DNA of 64,000 bases. Origin: Breoghania sp. (GTDB lineage: Bacteria > Pseudomonadota > Alphaproteobacteria > Rhizobiales > Stappiaceae). The notes under the pieces were generated by a model. It saw nothing but the letters and a program-made list of their open reading frames with translations, was not told the DNA's origin and did not search any database. The stretch is from the NCBI RefSeq assembly GCF_030066895.1, contig NZ_JASJAV010000001.1, forward strand, positions 186,001 to 250,000, in the 5' to 3' direction. Positions 19,108 through 30,764 of the stretch are shown here, in pieces; within the stretch, counting starts at the first letter, position 1; every line of letters begins with the position of its first letter. The position numbers and the translations under genes are program-made.

Positions 19108-19992
19108 TTACTGGCCATCCCCTTCAACGATCAGCGCCATGCCATTGAGCGAACTGGCCGCAATAACCGCCCGCTTACCGTCATCGCGCATGGTCACATC
19201 CGCTCCACCCGTTCGCGCCTTGTCGGCGAAAAGGGCCGGATCACGGACCTTCAGCTTCGTGGCTACAAACCGTGGGGACTTCATCTCGCCGAGCGGATAG
19301 GCTGCCCCGTAGAGCGCCTCGAACCCTTCAGGCGTCAAAACGTCGAACGAGCCCCGCGCGGTCCGACATTCGATGCCGAAGCCCGTGACCTTCAACTCGC
19401 GCACTCCCGTGAACCCTTCGATGAATTCGTGCAGGTCCGCCGGGCGCGGCATCACCAGAACCGTGCCCGCGATGCCCAGCGCGCCGTTTGCATGGCGCTG
19501 ATAGGCCTCTTTCCAGAAGTTCTCGGGATAACGGTTGCGGCAGGTGAAGAAAGCGACGTCGGGCAGATCGAGATGGGTGGTGAAGGTCAGATCGAAGGCG
19601 ACCCTGGCATCGCTTCCATCCGGCTGACGGGCAACGCGCTCGAAGGAAAAGGGCGCATAGGTTCTCAGGCCCGCCTTGACGAAGGCCGCACGGTCGGCCT
19701 CGGGATCGACGCTGTCGAGAACCAGCATCGACATGCCTTCGCCGCCGACCAGAAAATCGCGATTGTAGGCACCGAAGGAAAAGCTGTCGAAATCCGCCTC
19801 TTCCATCCGGTCGGGATCGAAAACGTCCAGCACCTCGATGAAGGCGCCGTCGAGTTGGACCAGGAAATTTCGGGTCCCCCACGGATGTTCGGCAAACGGC
19901 ATCAGCGTGAAACCGAGCCGGACGTAAGCCTCGCGTGCGGCTTCAAGACCCTTCACCGCATGAACGATATGATCGATCCCACACCGAGCCAT
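19108..19992 (-). CDS. VOC-superfamily (glyoxalase-like) protein
   Basis: The 294-residue protein begins MARCGIDHIVHAVKGLEAA, the usual first beta-alpha unit of the vicinal oxygen chelate fold. It has a second module around FFTCRNRYPENFWKEAY. The layout fits the Glyoxalase-like family of Rhizobiales proteins of unknown substrate. The ATG at 19992 was chosen because GGGAGG lies 5 bases upstream; a GTG/ATG further upstream would add residues with no homology. It follows the conserved hypothetical gene by about 30 bases and is probably co-transcribed with it. It ends about 100 bases from tRNA-Lys. Function is unassigned. Confidence 0.8.
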   Translation of the reverse strand: MARCGIDHIVHAVKGLEAAREAYVRLGFTLMPFAEHPWGTRNFLVQLDGAFIEVLDVFDPDRMEEADFDSFSFGAYNRDFLVGGEGMSMLVLDSVDPEADRAAFVKAGLRTYAPFSFERVARQPDGSDARVAFDLTFTTHLDLPDVAFFTCRNRYPENFWKEAYQRHANGALGIAGTVLVMPRPADLHEFIEGFTGVRELKVTGFGIECRTARGSFDVLTPEGFEALYGAAYPLGEMKSPRFVATKLKVRDPALFADKARTGGADVTMRDDGKRAVIAASSLNGMALIVEGDGQ

Positions 19993-20023
19993 CGCAGCCT
20001 CCCCCTGCCCACCGTGACGGGCC

Positions 20024-20443
20024 TCATTTTCCATAGCGGACGTCCCCGAGCCAGCCGCCTTTACGCAGGACCGGCTTCAGCGTCCCCATGATCACGCCGA
20101 CCCAACCGAACCCGGCCTCATCCGTTTCCTTCGCCAAGTCCTCGTTGTAAAGAAGCGGCATCCACGCCACCAGTTCGCCGCCCGCCAGCTCAGGCTCGTC
20201 CTTGCCCGCGGTGCGCGCCAGAACGACGAACCCGCCATCGGGGCTCGGGACGCGCAGAACCACCGTCTGCGTGCCGTCATCGTTCATCTTGGTGGGCGTC
20301 GCCTGACCGAAATGCTCACGCGCATCCAGAACGAGCGCGGGCAGCGGCTTCTTCGGCTCCACCGAACAATCCAGGCACTGACAGGAATATTTGAAAGCGG
20401 ACGCCCCGTCCGTGAAGGTGAGATCGGTCGTTTCGTCGCTCAT
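20024..20443 (-). CDS. Conserved hypothetical protein (139 residues)
   Basis: The protein starts MSDETTDLTFTDGASAFKYS. It has two close cysteines (SCQCLDC, about residues 20-26) that could bind a metal or be redox active. The rest is a mixed alpha/beta soluble sequence (VVLRVPSPDGGFVVLARTA, ELVAWMPLLYNEDL). No signal peptide or membrane helix is seen. I do not recognise a named domain. GGGGGCAG precedes the ATG. It lies between pyrG and the VOC gene on the same strand and probably belongs to one transcript with the latter. Confidence 0.7.
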   Translation of the reverse strand: MSDETTDLTFTDGASAFKYSCQCLDCSVEPKKPLPALVLDAREHFGQATPTKMNDDGTQTVVLRVPSPDGGFVVLARTAGKDEPELAGGELVAWMPLLYNEDLAKETDEAGFGWVGVIMGTLKPVLRKGGWLGDVRYGK

Positions 20444-20616
20444 CGACTGCCCCCGGCATGTTCACAGACAATTTCGCGAACGCGGCCCAAGGGTCAACGT
20501 CCCCCGCCTGCGCCGCGAAACCGCGCAAAGATCAGCATCTTGAACACAGATGCGACGACCGGGCGGGACCAATCCGTTCGACTGTCGCCCATCGTTGCGA
20601 TGACGCAACAGGGTTA

Positions 20617-22371
<1,755 letters not shown>

Positions 22372-22437
22372 TCACACGAACGAAGGCCGCGAACGACTAC
22401 CAGTTCGCGGCCCTGATAGAGACTTGAAAGCCCGACT

Positions 22438-22932
22438 TTACTGAGAGGCGGGAACCTGTGGTCCGCTCGGGGCTGCCGGCTCGGCCGGAGCCTGCGCACA
22501 GGAAGCAGGCGCATCCGTCGTTGCCGGGGCATCCGTCGTCACCGGAGCATTGGCGGCGGGCGCATTGGCCGCGGGCGTCTCGGAGGACTGCGGCGGGCTC
22601 GCCTGCTTCAGCGAATCGAGAAGCGAGGGATTGCCGTCCTCTCCGGGCGCCGACAAAGGAGCCGGTGCGGGGGCCTGCGTATTGACCTGATCGAGGATCG
22701 AGGAAGGCCGCTCACCGTTCTGGGCGAGGATCGTCAGCACGATCGACGTGACAAAGAAGATCGCTGCCAGAATGGCCGTGGCGCGGGTCAGCACGTTCGC
22801 CGTGCCCCGGCTGCTCATGAAGCCGCCACCGCCGCCAATGCCCAACGCACCGCCTTCCGAGCGCTGCAGAAGCACGACGAGCACGAGAGCGAGCACAACC
22901 ATGAGGTGAATAACGATGATGACGGTTTGCAT
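22438..22932 (-). CDS. secG: Preprotein translocase subunit SecG
   Basis: SecG is the small accessory subunit of the SecYEG channel. The 164-residue protein has membrane helix 1 (VIIVIHLMVVLALVLVVLLQ), the conserved RSEGGALGIGGG loop and FMSSRGTANVLTR, then helix 2 (ILAAIFFVTSIVLTILAQ). A long Pro/Ala/Thr-rich low-complexity tail (about residues 85-164) is common in Rhizobiales SecG and has no known role. It lies between tpiA and pyrG, the usual order. Confidence 0.94.
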   Translation of the reverse strand: MQTVIIVIHLMVVLALVLVVLLQRSEGGALGIGGGGGFMSSRGTANVLTRATAILAAIFFVTSIVLTILAQNGERPSSILDQVNTQAPAPAPLSAPGEDGNPSLLDSLKQASPPQSSETPAANAPAANAPVTTDAPATTDAPASCAQAPAEPAAPSGPQVPASQ

Positions 22933-23028
22933 CTTGGATCGGATACCTGATTTCGCGTTGCGCGCCTTCTACACGATCATGCAGCAGCTTTCCACCCTCG
23001 CCAGATAGGGAGTTTCAAGCCTTCCGCA

Positions 23029-23064
23029 AAGCTCCTGCTTCACAAAGCGCGATGGCAGGAGCTT
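23029..23064 (-). terminator. Hairpin between tpiA and secG
   Basis: The arms AAGCTCCTGC and GCAGGAGCTT pair perfectly over 10 bases with a 16-base loop, about 35 bases past the tpiA stop. Only a short T-run (TTT) follows on the minus strand, so it may be a weak terminator or a processing site rather than a strong stop. Confidence 0.45.
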
Positions 23065-23096
23065 GCGAAAATGTGCGGGATCGAACCTGGACGCGC

Positions 23097-23861
23097 TCAG
23101 TCGGACTGATAAGCGACGATAATGCCGAGGAAATCCGAGGCCTTGAGGCTCGCCCCGCCCACCAGGGCACCGTCGACATTGGCGGCCGCCATCAGCTCAC
23201 GTGCATTGGCGGGCTTGACCGAGCCGCCGTAAAGAAGACGCATCGCCTCCCCCTCACCCGCAAACCGGCTGATCAGGTCCTTGCGCAACGCCGCATGCAC
23301 TTCCGCCACATCGTCCGGCGTCGGCGTCAGGCCGGTGCCGATCGCCGAGATCGGCTCGTAGGCGATGACGGTGTTTGCAGCGGTTGTGCCCTCCGGCACG
23401 GATTCGGCCAGTTGATCGGCGATCACACTGAGCGCGCGTCCGGCTTTGCGCTCTTCCTCGCTCTCGCCAAGGCAGATGATGGCGACGAGCCCGGCCCGCC
23501 AGGCCGCCTCGGCCTTTGCACGGACATCCTCATTGCTCTCACCGTGGTCGGCACGGCGCTCGGAATGGCCGACGATGACGGCCGATGCACCCGCATCGCG
23601 CAGCATCTCGGGAGAAATGTCACCGGTATGCGCGCCGGAGACGGCGACATGGCAATTCTGCGCGCCGATGGCCACGGATGTTCCCACCGATGCGACAGCA
23701 GCGGTGTAAAGAAGCGGAGCGGGCGGACAGATCATCACGTCGACCCTTGCAGCAAGTGCCGGATCGACTCCGGCCCCCACCGCCGCGATCTCGCCCAATG
23801 ACTCGCGCAAGCCGTTCATCTTCCAGTTGCCGGCAACCAACGGTTTGATCGACGCACTCAT
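23097..23861 (-). CDS. tpiA: Triosephosphate isomerase
   Basis: TpiA interconverts dihydroxyacetone phosphate and glyceraldehyde-3-phosphate. The 254-residue protein has the catalytic Lys in VAGNWKMNG (K14), His in IVGHSERR and Glu in [11 protein letters not shown], plus the phosphate loop [11 protein letters not shown]. The ATG at 23861 was chosen over GTG 23870 because AAGGA is 10 bases upstream of the ATG but only one base from the GTG. It is divergent from the PpiD-like gene. Confidence 0.95.
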   Translation of the reverse strand: MSASIKPLVAGNWKMNGLRESLGEIAAVGAGVDPALAARVDVMICPPAPLLYTAAVASVGTSVAIGAQNCHVAVSGAHTGDISPEMLRDAGASAVIVGHSERRADHGESNEDVRAKAEAAWRAGLVAIICLGESEEERKAGRALSVIADQLAESVPEGTTAANTVIAYEPISAIGTGLTPTPDDVAEVHAALRKDLISRFAGEGEAMRLLYGGSVKPANARELMAAANVDGALVGGASLKASDFLGIIVAYQSD

Positions 23862-24035
23862 ACCGGTCACGTCCTTTCCATAAACGGAATTGCGGATAAC
23901 ACTCGGCGTATTGGCTAGCAGATATCACAAGCATTACAAATCCGCTTCGCTTGCCCGGCGCGTTTCGCCTCACTATTATCTCGGCCAAATCGCAGACCGA
24001 ACGGCGGGAAACCGCCCAGACAACAGGAATTTTCC

Positions 24036-25928
24036 ATGCTCACTGCCCTGCACAAGCACGCTGGCGACTTCGTCGCGAAGGTCTTCATCGCGCTGCTCGT
24101 GCTGAGCTTCGGCATTTGGGGGATCGCCGATATTTTCCGTGGTTTCCGGCAGGACACGCTCGCCAAGGTCGACGATGCGGAAATCTCCACGCGTGCCTTC
24201 CAGACCGCCTATTCCCGCGAAGTTCAAAACTTCAGCCAGCGTATCGGCCAGTCTCTGTCGCGCCAGCAGGCCATCAACATGGGATTGCCCGGGCAGGTTC
24301 TCGGAAGCCTCGTCGCCGAAGCCGCTTTCGACCATGTCGCAATGAGTCTCAAGGTCGGCATCTCAGACGACGCGCTGGTCAAGCAGATCCACAACAATCC
24401 GGCCTTCCAGGACCCAGACGGACGCTTCGATCGCCGTCAGCTGGCGCAGGTGCTCTACAGCAACCAACTCAGCGAAGATCAGTATGTGAAGCAGGCGCGC
24501 AAGCTCGCCAAACGGCGCCAGGTCGCAGAAGCCATAACCGGTGAGATGCATCCGCCGGAGACACTGCTGGAAGCCGCCCACCGGTTCCGCTTCGAAGAGC
24601 GCACCGTGAACTATGTGACGCTGACGAAAGATTCGATTCCTCCCGTTGCCGATCCTTCGGACAAGGAGATCGAAGCCTATTTCAAGGATCACACGACCGA
24701 CTACCGCGCCCCCGAATATCGCAAGCTGGAGATTCTCCCCGTCATTCCCGCCAACATCGCCCGGCCGGAAGACGTCAACGATGAGGATGCGCGCGCGGAA
24801 TACGACGCCGCGCCCAATCGCTTCGGCACCACTGAACAGCGTCACATCCTGCAGATCACCTACACCGACCCCGCCAAGGCGGCAGCCGATGAGGCCAAGC
24901 TGAAATCGGGAACGAGCTTCGAAGATCTGATCAAGGAGAAGGGCCTTTCGGAGAGCGACGTGGACCTCAGGCTGATAACCAAGGACAAGCTCGTGGACCC
25001 GAAGGTCGCCGATGCCGCCTTCTCCCTCGGAGAGAACGCGGTCAGCGACGTGATCGACGGACAGTTCGGGCTGCGCATCGTCAAGGTGACCGAGATCAAG
25101 CCGGCGGCGAACAAGCCGCTTGAGGAGGTCAAGGACGTCCTCAAGAAGGAAATCGCCACCCGGAAGGCGGAAGACGAGGTCTTGTCGATGCACGACGAGA
25201 TCGAGGATGCGCGCGCCGGCGGTGCGACGCTTGCCGAAATCGCCAAGCGCTTCAGCCTGAAGCTTGAGACGATCGATGCGATCGCGCGTGACGGCACCGC
25301 CCCGAACGGCGACAAGGTCACCCTGCCCGACGCGCCGAACAACCTGCTGAGCGAAGCCTTCAGCAGCGAGATCGACGACGAGGCCCCGCCGGTTCAGGTC
25401 GGCGGACGCGGTTACCTCTGGTACGACGTGGCCGACATCATGCCCTCGCATGAGCGCAAACTCGAAGAAGTGCGCGAAAAGATCGCGAGCGACTGGAAGG
25501 ATGCACAGGTTCAGCAGCGTCTTGCGGCCCGTGCAGATGAAATGGCGAAGAAGCTGCGCGCAGGCACCGATTTCACGGACCTTGCCGAAGCTTCGGAGAT
25601 GGAGTTACAGACATCAGAGCCGTTCTCGCGCGATCGCAACAACAACAAGTTGTCCGCGCAGGCGGTGACGGAAGCCTTTTCCGGAGCGAAAGACACCGTC
25701 GCGACCGCCGACGGAGTGGATGGCGGGCGCGTCGTGCTGCAGGTCGTCTCGGTTACCACCCCCGCCTTTTTCGCGGAGTCCGACGTGATGAAGAAGCTCG
25801 ACAATGAGCTGTCCGACATGCTTCAGACCTCGCTCATTTCGCAGTTTGTCACCGGCGTCCAGGATTCGATCGGTGTCAAAATCAACCAAACTGCGCTGTC
25901 GAATGCCATCGGCAGCAGTAATCAGTAA
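24036..25928 (+). CDS. PpiD-like periplasmic folding factor (SurA_N / parvulin PPIase domain)
   Basis: The 630-residue protein has a short cytoplasmic N-terminus and a membrane anchor (VFIALLVLSFGIWGIADIF, about residues 15-35), then a SurA_N-type helical chaperone region. A parvulin-like peptidyl-prolyl isomerase domain follows (about 265-360, EQRHILQITYTDPAKA through LRIVKVTEI), then a C-terminal helical half. This is the PpiD arrangement: an inner-membrane-bound chaperone helping outer-membrane and exported proteins fold as they leave SecYEG. Nearby secG and tpiA are divergent. It sits 27 bases before trpD and may be co-transcribed with it. Confidence 0.88.
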   Translation: MLTALHKHAGDFVAKVFIALLVLSFGIWGIADIFRGFRQDTLAKVDDAEISTRAFQTAYSREVQNFSQRIGQSLSRQQAINMGLPGQVLGSLVAEAAFDHVAMSLKVGISDDALVKQIHNNPAFQDPDGRFDRRQLAQVLYSNQLSEDQYVKQARKLAKRRQVAEAITGEMHPPETLLEAAHRFRFEERTVNYVTLTKDSIPPVADPSDKEIEAYFKDHTTDYRAPEYRKLEILPVIPANIARPEDVNDEDARAEYDAAPNRFGTTEQRHILQITYTDPAKAAADEAKLKSGTSFEDLIKEKGLSESDVDLRLITKDKLVDPKVADAAFSLGENAVSDVIDGQFGLRIVKVTEIKPAANKPLEEVKDVLKKEIATRKAEDEVLSMHDEIEDARAGGATLAEIAKRFSLKLETIDAIARDGTAPNGDKVTLPDAPNNLLSEAFSSEIDDEAPPVQVGGRGYLWYDVADIMPSHERKLEEVREKIASDWKDAQVQQRLAARADEMAKKLRAGTDFTDLAEASEMELQTSEPFSRDRNNNKLSAQAVTEAFSGAKDTVATADGVDGGRVVLQVVSVTTPAFFAESDVMKKLDNELSDMLQTSLISQFVTGVQDSIGVKINQTALSNAIGSSNQ

Positions 25929-25955
25929 CAAGTCCGCGTTGCGTCTGGGGGATGC

Positions 25956-26969
25956 ATGTCTGAACTGAAGGCTCTGATCGCGAAGGCTGCCAACGGCACG
26001 CCGCTGACACGCGAAGAAGCCACCACCGCTTTCGACATTCTGATGAGCGGCAATGCCAGACCCTCCCAGATCGGCGGCATTTTGATGGCGTTACGGGTGC
26101 GTGGCGAAACGGTGGACGAGATCACCGGCGCCGTCACTTCCATGCGCTCGCGCATGGTACCTGTCACGGCTCCCGAAAGGGCCGTCGACGTCGTGGGAAC
26201 AGGCGGAGATTCGTCGGGCAGCTACAATATCTCCACCTGCACCGCCTTCGTGGTGACCGGGTGCAATGTGCCCGTCGCCAAGCACGGCAACCGCTCGATA
26301 TCTTCGAAATCCGGTGCGGCCGATGCCTTGATGGCGCTGGGCGTCAATATCGACCTGACGCCGGAAAAAATCTCCCAGTGCATCACTAAGGCCGGTCTCG
26401 GCTTCATGTTCGCACCCGCCCACCACGGCGCGATGAAGCATGTCTGCCCGACGCGCTCCGAACTTGGCACGCGCACAATCTTCAACCTGCTCGGCCCCTT
26501 GTCCAACCCGGCAGGCGTCACGCGGCAGATGGTCGGCGTCTTCTCCGAAGAATGGGTGGAGCCGCTGGCACACGTTCTCAACAATCTGGGCTGCGAGCAC
26601 GCCTGGATCGTCCATGGCTCCGACGGGCTTGACGAAATCACCGTCTGCGGACAGACCAGCGTGGCCGAACTGAAGGACGGCAAGGTCTCGACCTTCACGA
26701 TCGCACCGGGAGACGTCGGTCTTGAGACCGCATCGCCGGAAGGGCTGAAGGGCGGCGAACCCGCTGAAAACGCCAAGGCCCTTCGCGGTGTGCTCAACGG
26801 CGACAAGAACGCCTATCGCGACGCGGTCCTGATGAACGCGGCGGCGGCGCTGATCGTGGCCGGAGCGGCACCGGATCTCGCCCGTGGCGTGGAAATGGCG
26901 CGCGAGTCGATTGACGGCGGCGCGGCCCTGGCACGACTGGAAAAACTTGTCTCTATCTCCAATTCCTGA
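25956..26969 (+). CDS. trpD: Anthranilate phosphoribosyltransferase
   Basis: TrpD transfers phosphoribose from PRPP to anthranilate, the second step of tryptophan synthesis. The 337-residue protein has the PRPP motif [36 protein letters not shown], and the catalytic region [16 protein letters not shown]. The length and ends are normal. The start at 25956 ([14 protein letters not shown]) is 27 bases past the PpiD-like stop. trpC follows after 30 bases, so both are one operon. Confidence 0.96.
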   Translation: MSELKALIAKAANGTPLTREEATTAFDILMSGNARPSQIGGILMALRVRGETVDEITGAVTSMRSRMVPVTAPERAVDVVGTGGDSSGSYNISTCTAFVVTGCNVPVAKHGNRSISSKSGAADALMALGVNIDLTPEKISQCITKAGLGFMFAPAHHGAMKHVCPTRSELGTRTIFNLLGPLSNPAGVTRQMVGVFSEEWVEPLAHVLNNLGCEHAWIVHGSDGLDEITVCGQTSVAELKDGKVSTFTIAPGDVGLETASPEGLKGGEPAENAKALRGVLNGDKNAYRDAVLMNAAAALIVAGAAPDLARGVEMARESIDGGAALARLEKLVSISNS

Positions 26970-26999
26970 AGTGGCGACCCCACGCATGCGGGATTTTTC

Positions 27000-27812
27000 A
27001 TGACCGATGTGCTGAAAAAGATCGAGGCCTACAAGCGCGACGAGATCGCCGCGGCAAAGGTCAGCGTGGGAGAAGCGGAACTTCGCGCAATGGCCGAGGT
27101 AGCTCCGCCCGTGCGTGATTTCGAAGGTGCCTTGCGCGCGGCCGTTGCGGCCGGACGCTACAGGCTGATCGCCGAAATCAAGAAGGCAAGCCCGTCTAAG
27201 GGGCTCATCCGCCCGGATTTCGATCCCCCCGTCCTCGCCCGCGCCTATGAGGCCGGCGGAGCGACCTGTCTCTCTGTTCTCACCGACACTCCAGCTTTCC
27301 AGGGCAAGCCGGAATTCCTGAGGGCGGCGCGCGAAGCCTGCGCCCTGCCCGCCTTGCGCAAGGATTTCCTCTTCGAGCCCTATCAGGTCTACGAGGCTCG
27401 CGCCTGGGGAGCCGATTGCATCCTGATCATCCTGGCCGCCGTAAGCGATGCGGAGGCAAAGGCCCTTGAGGATGCTGCGCTCGGGCTCGGCATGTCGGTG
27501 CTGCTGGAAGTCCACAACGAGGCGGAGCTTGAGCGCGCGCTGAAACTGCGCTCCCCGCTTCTGGGCATCAACAACCGCAACCTGAAGACCTTCGAGACAA
27601 ATCTCGAGACCTGCGAACGGCTCGCGCCCATGGTTCCGGACGACAGGTTGATGGTCGGAGAATCGGGCATCTTTACTCCGGCCGACTGCAAACGGCTTTC
27701 CGCCGTCGGCATCCGGATCTTCCTTATCGGCGAAAGCCTGATGCGTCAGAACAACGTCGAGGCCGCGACACGCACCCTGCTGGCACGCGACACATCACAA
27801 GCGGCGGAATAG
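27000..27812 (+). CDS. trpC: Indole-3-glycerol phosphate synthase
   Basis: TrpC closes the indole ring in tryptophan synthesis. The 270-residue TIM-barrel protein has the catalytic motifs [15 protein letters not shown] (catalytic Lys), [34 protein letters not shown] and [11 protein letters not shown]. It is monofunctional (no TrpF domain). It lies between trpD and moaC, with only 5 bases to moaC, the usual Rhizobiales order. The gene is intact. Confidence 0.96.
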   Translation: MTDVLKKIEAYKRDEIAAAKVSVGEAELRAMAEVAPPVRDFEGALRAAVAAGRYRLIAEIKKASPSKGLIRPDFDPPVLARAYEAGGATCLSVLTDTPAFQGKPEFLRAAREACALPALRKDFLFEPYQVYEARAWGADCILIILAAVSDAEAKALEDAALGLGMSVLLEVHNEAELERALKLRSPLLGINNRNLKTFETNLETCERLAPMVPDDRLMVGESGIFTPADCKRLSAVGIRIFLIGESLMRQNNVEAATRTLLARDTSQAAE

Positions 27813-27817
27813 GAAAA

Positions 27818-28564
27818 ATGGCCGAAGGCGATCGCCTTCCCCATATCGATGCAACCGGCGCGGCTCATATGGTCGACGTGGCTGCAAAGGACGATACCGC
27901 CCGCACTGCAACCGCGATCGGCTCCGTGACCATGAAGCCGGAAACGCTGGAAATGATCCTCACCGGCAACGCCAAGAAGGGCGACGTGATCGCCACCACG
28001 CGGATCGCCGGGATCATGGCGGCAAAACGCACGCACGAACTGGTGCCGCTATGCCATCCGCTCGTCCTGACCAAGGTCACCGTCGATATAGAGCCGGACG
28101 AAAGCCTGCCGGGTCTAGGCGTTCAGGCGGCCGCCAAGATCACCGGCAAGACCGGCGTGGAAATGGAGGCGTTGACGGCCGCCTCCGTCACCTGCCTGAC
28201 CATCTACGACATGGCCAAGGCCGTTGACCGCTTCATGGTGCTGTCGGGCATTCAGGTGGTGGCCAAGAGCGGCGGACAATCCGGCGATTGGAAGGCTCCG
28301 GGCTGGAGGGGAGAACCGCCCCGACAGGAGCCGCCTGAGCGTAGACGCATGATGAGCCTCATTCCCGTTGACGAAGCGCTGGCGCGCCTGCTTGGCGACG
28401 CCGTTCCCACGCATGCTGAAAACGTGCCTCTAGCCGATGCGAGCGGTCGCACGCTCGCCGTGGACCTGGCCGCAACCCGGACACCCAGCCCCCCTTTTCC
28501 ACCTCCGCAATGGACGGCTATGCGGTGCGCGCCGAGGATCTCGGCACCGTTCCCTGCAAGATGA
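27818..28564 (+). CDS. moaC: Cyclic pyranopterin monophosphate synthase MoaC, frame fused to the head of moeA
   Basis: MoaC works right after MoaA, turning the MoaA product into cyclic pyranopterin monophosphate. The first about 157 residues are a complete MoaC with [47 protein letters not shown] and the catalytic YDMAKAV. Its normal stop is absent: the frame runs through a linker (about 28290-28348) into the first about 45 residues of MoeA ([15 protein letters not shown]) and ends in out-of-frame moeA sequence at 28564. The MoaC core looks usable, but its partners MoaA and MoeA are broken in this window, so it is probably non-functional in context. Confidence 0.82.
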   Translation: MAEGDRLPHIDATGAAHMVDVAAKDDTARTATAIGSVTMKPETLEMILTGNAKKGDVIATTRIAGIMAAKRTHELVPLCHPLVLTKVTVDIEPDESLPGLGVQAAAKITGKTGVEMEALTAASVTCLTIYDMAKAVDRFMVLSGIQVVAKSGGQSGDWKAPGWRGEPPRQEPPERRRMMSLIPVDEALARLLGDAVPTHAENVPLADASGRTLAVDLAATRTPSPPFPPPQWTAMRCAPRISAPFPAR

Positions 28565-29239
28565 AAATCATCGGCGAAGCGCCTGCCGGACATGGTTTTT
28601 CCGGAACCGTCGGCGCTGGCGAGACCGTTCGCATCTTTACCGGAGCCCCATTGCCGGAGGGCGCCGACACCATCGTCATTCAGGAAAACACCGAACGCAC
28701 CGAGAATACGGTGCGCATCCTGAAAGGCGTGCAGCGTGGCACTTAATGTGCGTCCGGCCGGGCTCGATTTCAGCGAAGGCGACGTCCTGCTGAAGGCGAG
28801 ATCCGTGCTCGACTATCGCGTTCTAGCGCTGGCCGCCGCCATGAACCACGGCGAGGTTCCCTTATGCCGCCGCCCGCGCGTTGCGGTGCTTGCGACCGGA
28901 GATGAACTGGTGGAGCCGGTAGAGATACCGGGACAGGACCAGATCGTCGCCTCCAACCAGTACGGCATTGCAGCTCTGGCCGAGGCCTGCGGGGCCGAGG
29001 TGCAGCGGCTCGGAATTTCGCACGATGACGAGATCGAACTTGCCGGACATGTGCGAGCAGCGCTGGCCTGGCAGGCCGATATTCTGGTGACGCTCGGCGG
29101 CGCTTCGGTCGACGATCACGATCTCGTCAAGACCACGCTCAGCAACGAGGGCATGGAGCTTTCCTTCTGGCGCATCGCCATGCGTCCGGGAAAACCGCTG
29201 ATGGCCTCGTTATTCGCCCCCTTATGCCCCTGCCCTTGA
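28349..29239 (+). pseudogene. moeA: Molybdopterin molybdenumtransferase MoeA, frameshifted and missing its C-terminus
   Basis: MoeA inserts molybdenum into molybdopterin. Start [16 protein letters not shown], same frame as moaC. The frame changes near 28483, before [20 protein letters not shown]. It changes again at 28743-28744, where an extra T turns GTNVRPAGLD into a TAA stop. The third frame has VAVLATGDELVEP and the pterin-binding LGGASVDDHDLV, where the usual Gly of the SVGDHD motif is Asp. It ends after MRPGKPLMA at 29239, so the last roughly 110 residues (rest of domain III and domain IV) are missing. Two frameshifts plus loss of the 3' end make this a clear pseudogene. Confidence 0.88.
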
Positions 29240-29638
29240 GGCCGGAGCACAGGTTACGGTTCTGCGATTCTAGAACGCGCGCAGCGACCGGGTGAGACAA
29301 TAAGCGCGACTTGCCTCATTCCACATGCCAGGCCGACACTTTGTAAAGGTATCGCTTTCTGCCCGTTGCGGCGTTGGCGGAAAGCTCTTTCCTTACGGAA
29401 GATATCATCAGACAATCCTGCGCGTTTCACCTCGGCCGGATTGTTGTATAAGAGATGCAACTTGTGAGCGGGACAGAGGCTATGGGCCTGTGGCACCCGG
29501 GATACGAAGGGCCAGGTGAAACCGGCCCCAGTTTGTCGAGTTGAGCAGGAACGCTCCCTTTCACCGCCCGGCGCCTGACGGCCAGGGCCTTGAGAAATAC
29601 TGCAGCTTTAGCTGATTGAAGACGTCCAGGATTTCACA
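29240..29638. other. Non-coding gap after the moeA remnant; fpr leader
   Basis: In these 399 bases I find no open frame with protein-like composition and no recognisable remnant of the missing moeA 3' end in any frame. The distal part must hold the promoter and leader of fpr. The join at about 29215-29240 is probably the breakpoint of the deletion or rearrangement that removed the moeA end. Confidence 0.5.
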
Positions 29639-30454
29639 ATGAATGTCATGACGCGCCCCGAGGACCTCATCGAGCACGCGCCGGCCAATACCTACGTGCA
29701 GACGGTGACGGAAGTTACCCATTACACCGGCCGGCTCTTCCGTTTCCGCATGACGCGCCCGGCCGAATTCCGCTTCCGATCCGGTGAATTCATCATGATC
29801 GGCCTAATGATCGACGGCAAGCCGATCTTCCGCGCCTATTCGATCGCAAGCCCCGCCTGGGGCGAAGAGCTGGAGTTCTTCTCCATCAAGGTAGCCGACG
29901 GTCCGCTGACCTCGCATCTCCAGAACATCAAGGTGGGCGATGCCGTCTTGATGAAGAAGAAGCCCACGGGAACGCTGGTCAACGATGCGCTCATTCCCGG
30001 CAAGCGGCTCTACATGTTCGCCACCGGCACCGGCATCGCGCCGTTTGCAAGCCTCATCCGCGAGCCGGAAACCTACGAGAAGTTCGACGAACTGATCCTG
30101 ACCCATACCTGCCGCGAAGTGGCGGAATTGAAATACGGTCAGGATCTCGTCGAAGAGATCCGCAACGACGAGATGCTTCGGGAGGTGCTCGATCCCTCCA
30201 AGCTACGCCACTACACCTCGGTGACGCGGGAAGGCTACCCGTTCCGCGGCCGGATCACCGATCTGATCGAATCCGGCAAGCTCTTCACCGATCTCGGCGT
30301 ACCCCCTCTCGATCCCGCCACCGACCGCGGCATGATCTGCGGCTCAATGGAGATGCTGAAGGACACCAAGGCGCTTCTGGAAAAGACGGGCCTGACGGAG
30401 GGTGCGAACAACCGACCGGCCGAATTCGTCATCGAACGCGCCTTCGCCGGCTGA
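29639..30454 (+). CDS. fpr: Ferredoxin--NADP+ reductase
   Basis: This 271-residue flavoprotein moves electrons between NADPH and ferredoxin or flavodoxin, often in oxidative-stress defence. It shows the FAD motif RAYSIASP, the pyrophosphate region VGDAVLMKKKPTGTL, the NADP-binding ATGTGIAPFASLI and ICGSMEMLKDTK, and the typical bacterial subclass end VIERAFAG. The ATG at 29639 is supported by the family N-terminus. It stands alone between the moeA remnant and lexA and is followed by a strong terminator, so it is a single-gene unit. Confidence 0.94.
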   Translation: MNVMTRPEDLIEHAPANTYVQTVTEVTHYTGRLFRFRMTRPAEFRFRSGEFIMIGLMIDGKPIFRAYSIASPAWGEELEFFSIKVADGPLTSHLQNIKVGDAVLMKKKPTGTLVNDALIPGKRLYMFATGTGIAPFASLIREPETYEKFDELILTHTCREVAELKYGQDLVEEIRNDEMLREVLDPSKLRHYTSVTREGYPFRGRITDLIESGKLFTDLGVPPLDPATDRGMICGSMEMLKDTKALLEKTGLTEGANNRPAEFVIERAFAG

Positions 30455-30481
30455 AGAATCACGTAAGCGAAATTCCGATAG

Positions 30482-30510
30482 GGCCGGAGCAGAAATGCTT
30501 CGGCCTTTTT
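30482..30510 (+). terminator. Rho-independent terminator of fpr
   Basis: GGCCGGAGCA and TGCTTCGGCC form a 10-base stem (one G-T pair) with a GAAA tetraloop, followed by five T. It lies 27 bases past the fpr stop. Confidence 0.9.
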
Positions 30511-30737
30511 CGTATAGAGCGGCAGGATCAGGGATCTTCCTCCATCGGAATTTGACCAAAGCCCTTCGTATCGCTTCCTCCTCACCTACCTTCGCCTTCC
30601 GACTTAAATCCTTATTTTCACACGTCTTTTTTCCCGCTGTCATCGCGCTCTCCAAATCCGGTGCACGTGTCTTCGACAGACCTCCATCCCTTCGCCAGCA
30701 GCGCTCCCGTTTGGTTAACTCGCCCTTAACTATTGCA

Positions 30738-30752
30738 GAACACATATAGAAC
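30738..30752 (+). promoter_or_regulatory. LexA operator (SOS box) of lexA
   Basis: GAAC, seven bases, GAAC exactly matches the alphaproteobacterial LexA-binding direct repeat (GTTC-N7-GTTC on the other strand). It lies 51 bases upstream of the lexA start codon, as expected for autoregulation. Confidence 0.85.
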
Positions 30753-30764
30753 GTGTAACGTTCC

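Noticed and set aside
22827-22850. Repeated Gly/Ala/Pro coding stretches in secG as a tandem repeat element
   Set aside because: They are low-complexity protein sequence typical of Rhizobiales SecG tails, not a DNA repeat.
23077-23091. tRNA-like T-loop sequence (GGGATCGAACCTGG) near tpiA
   Set aside because: No acceptor, D or anticodon stems can be found on either side, and tpiA coding begins within the needed span.
30749-30763. GAAC-N7-GTTC inverted repeat as a LexA site
   Set aside because: Alphaproteobacterial LexA uses direct repeats (GAAC-N7-GAAC); the perfect direct repeat at 30738-30752 overlaps and explains it.
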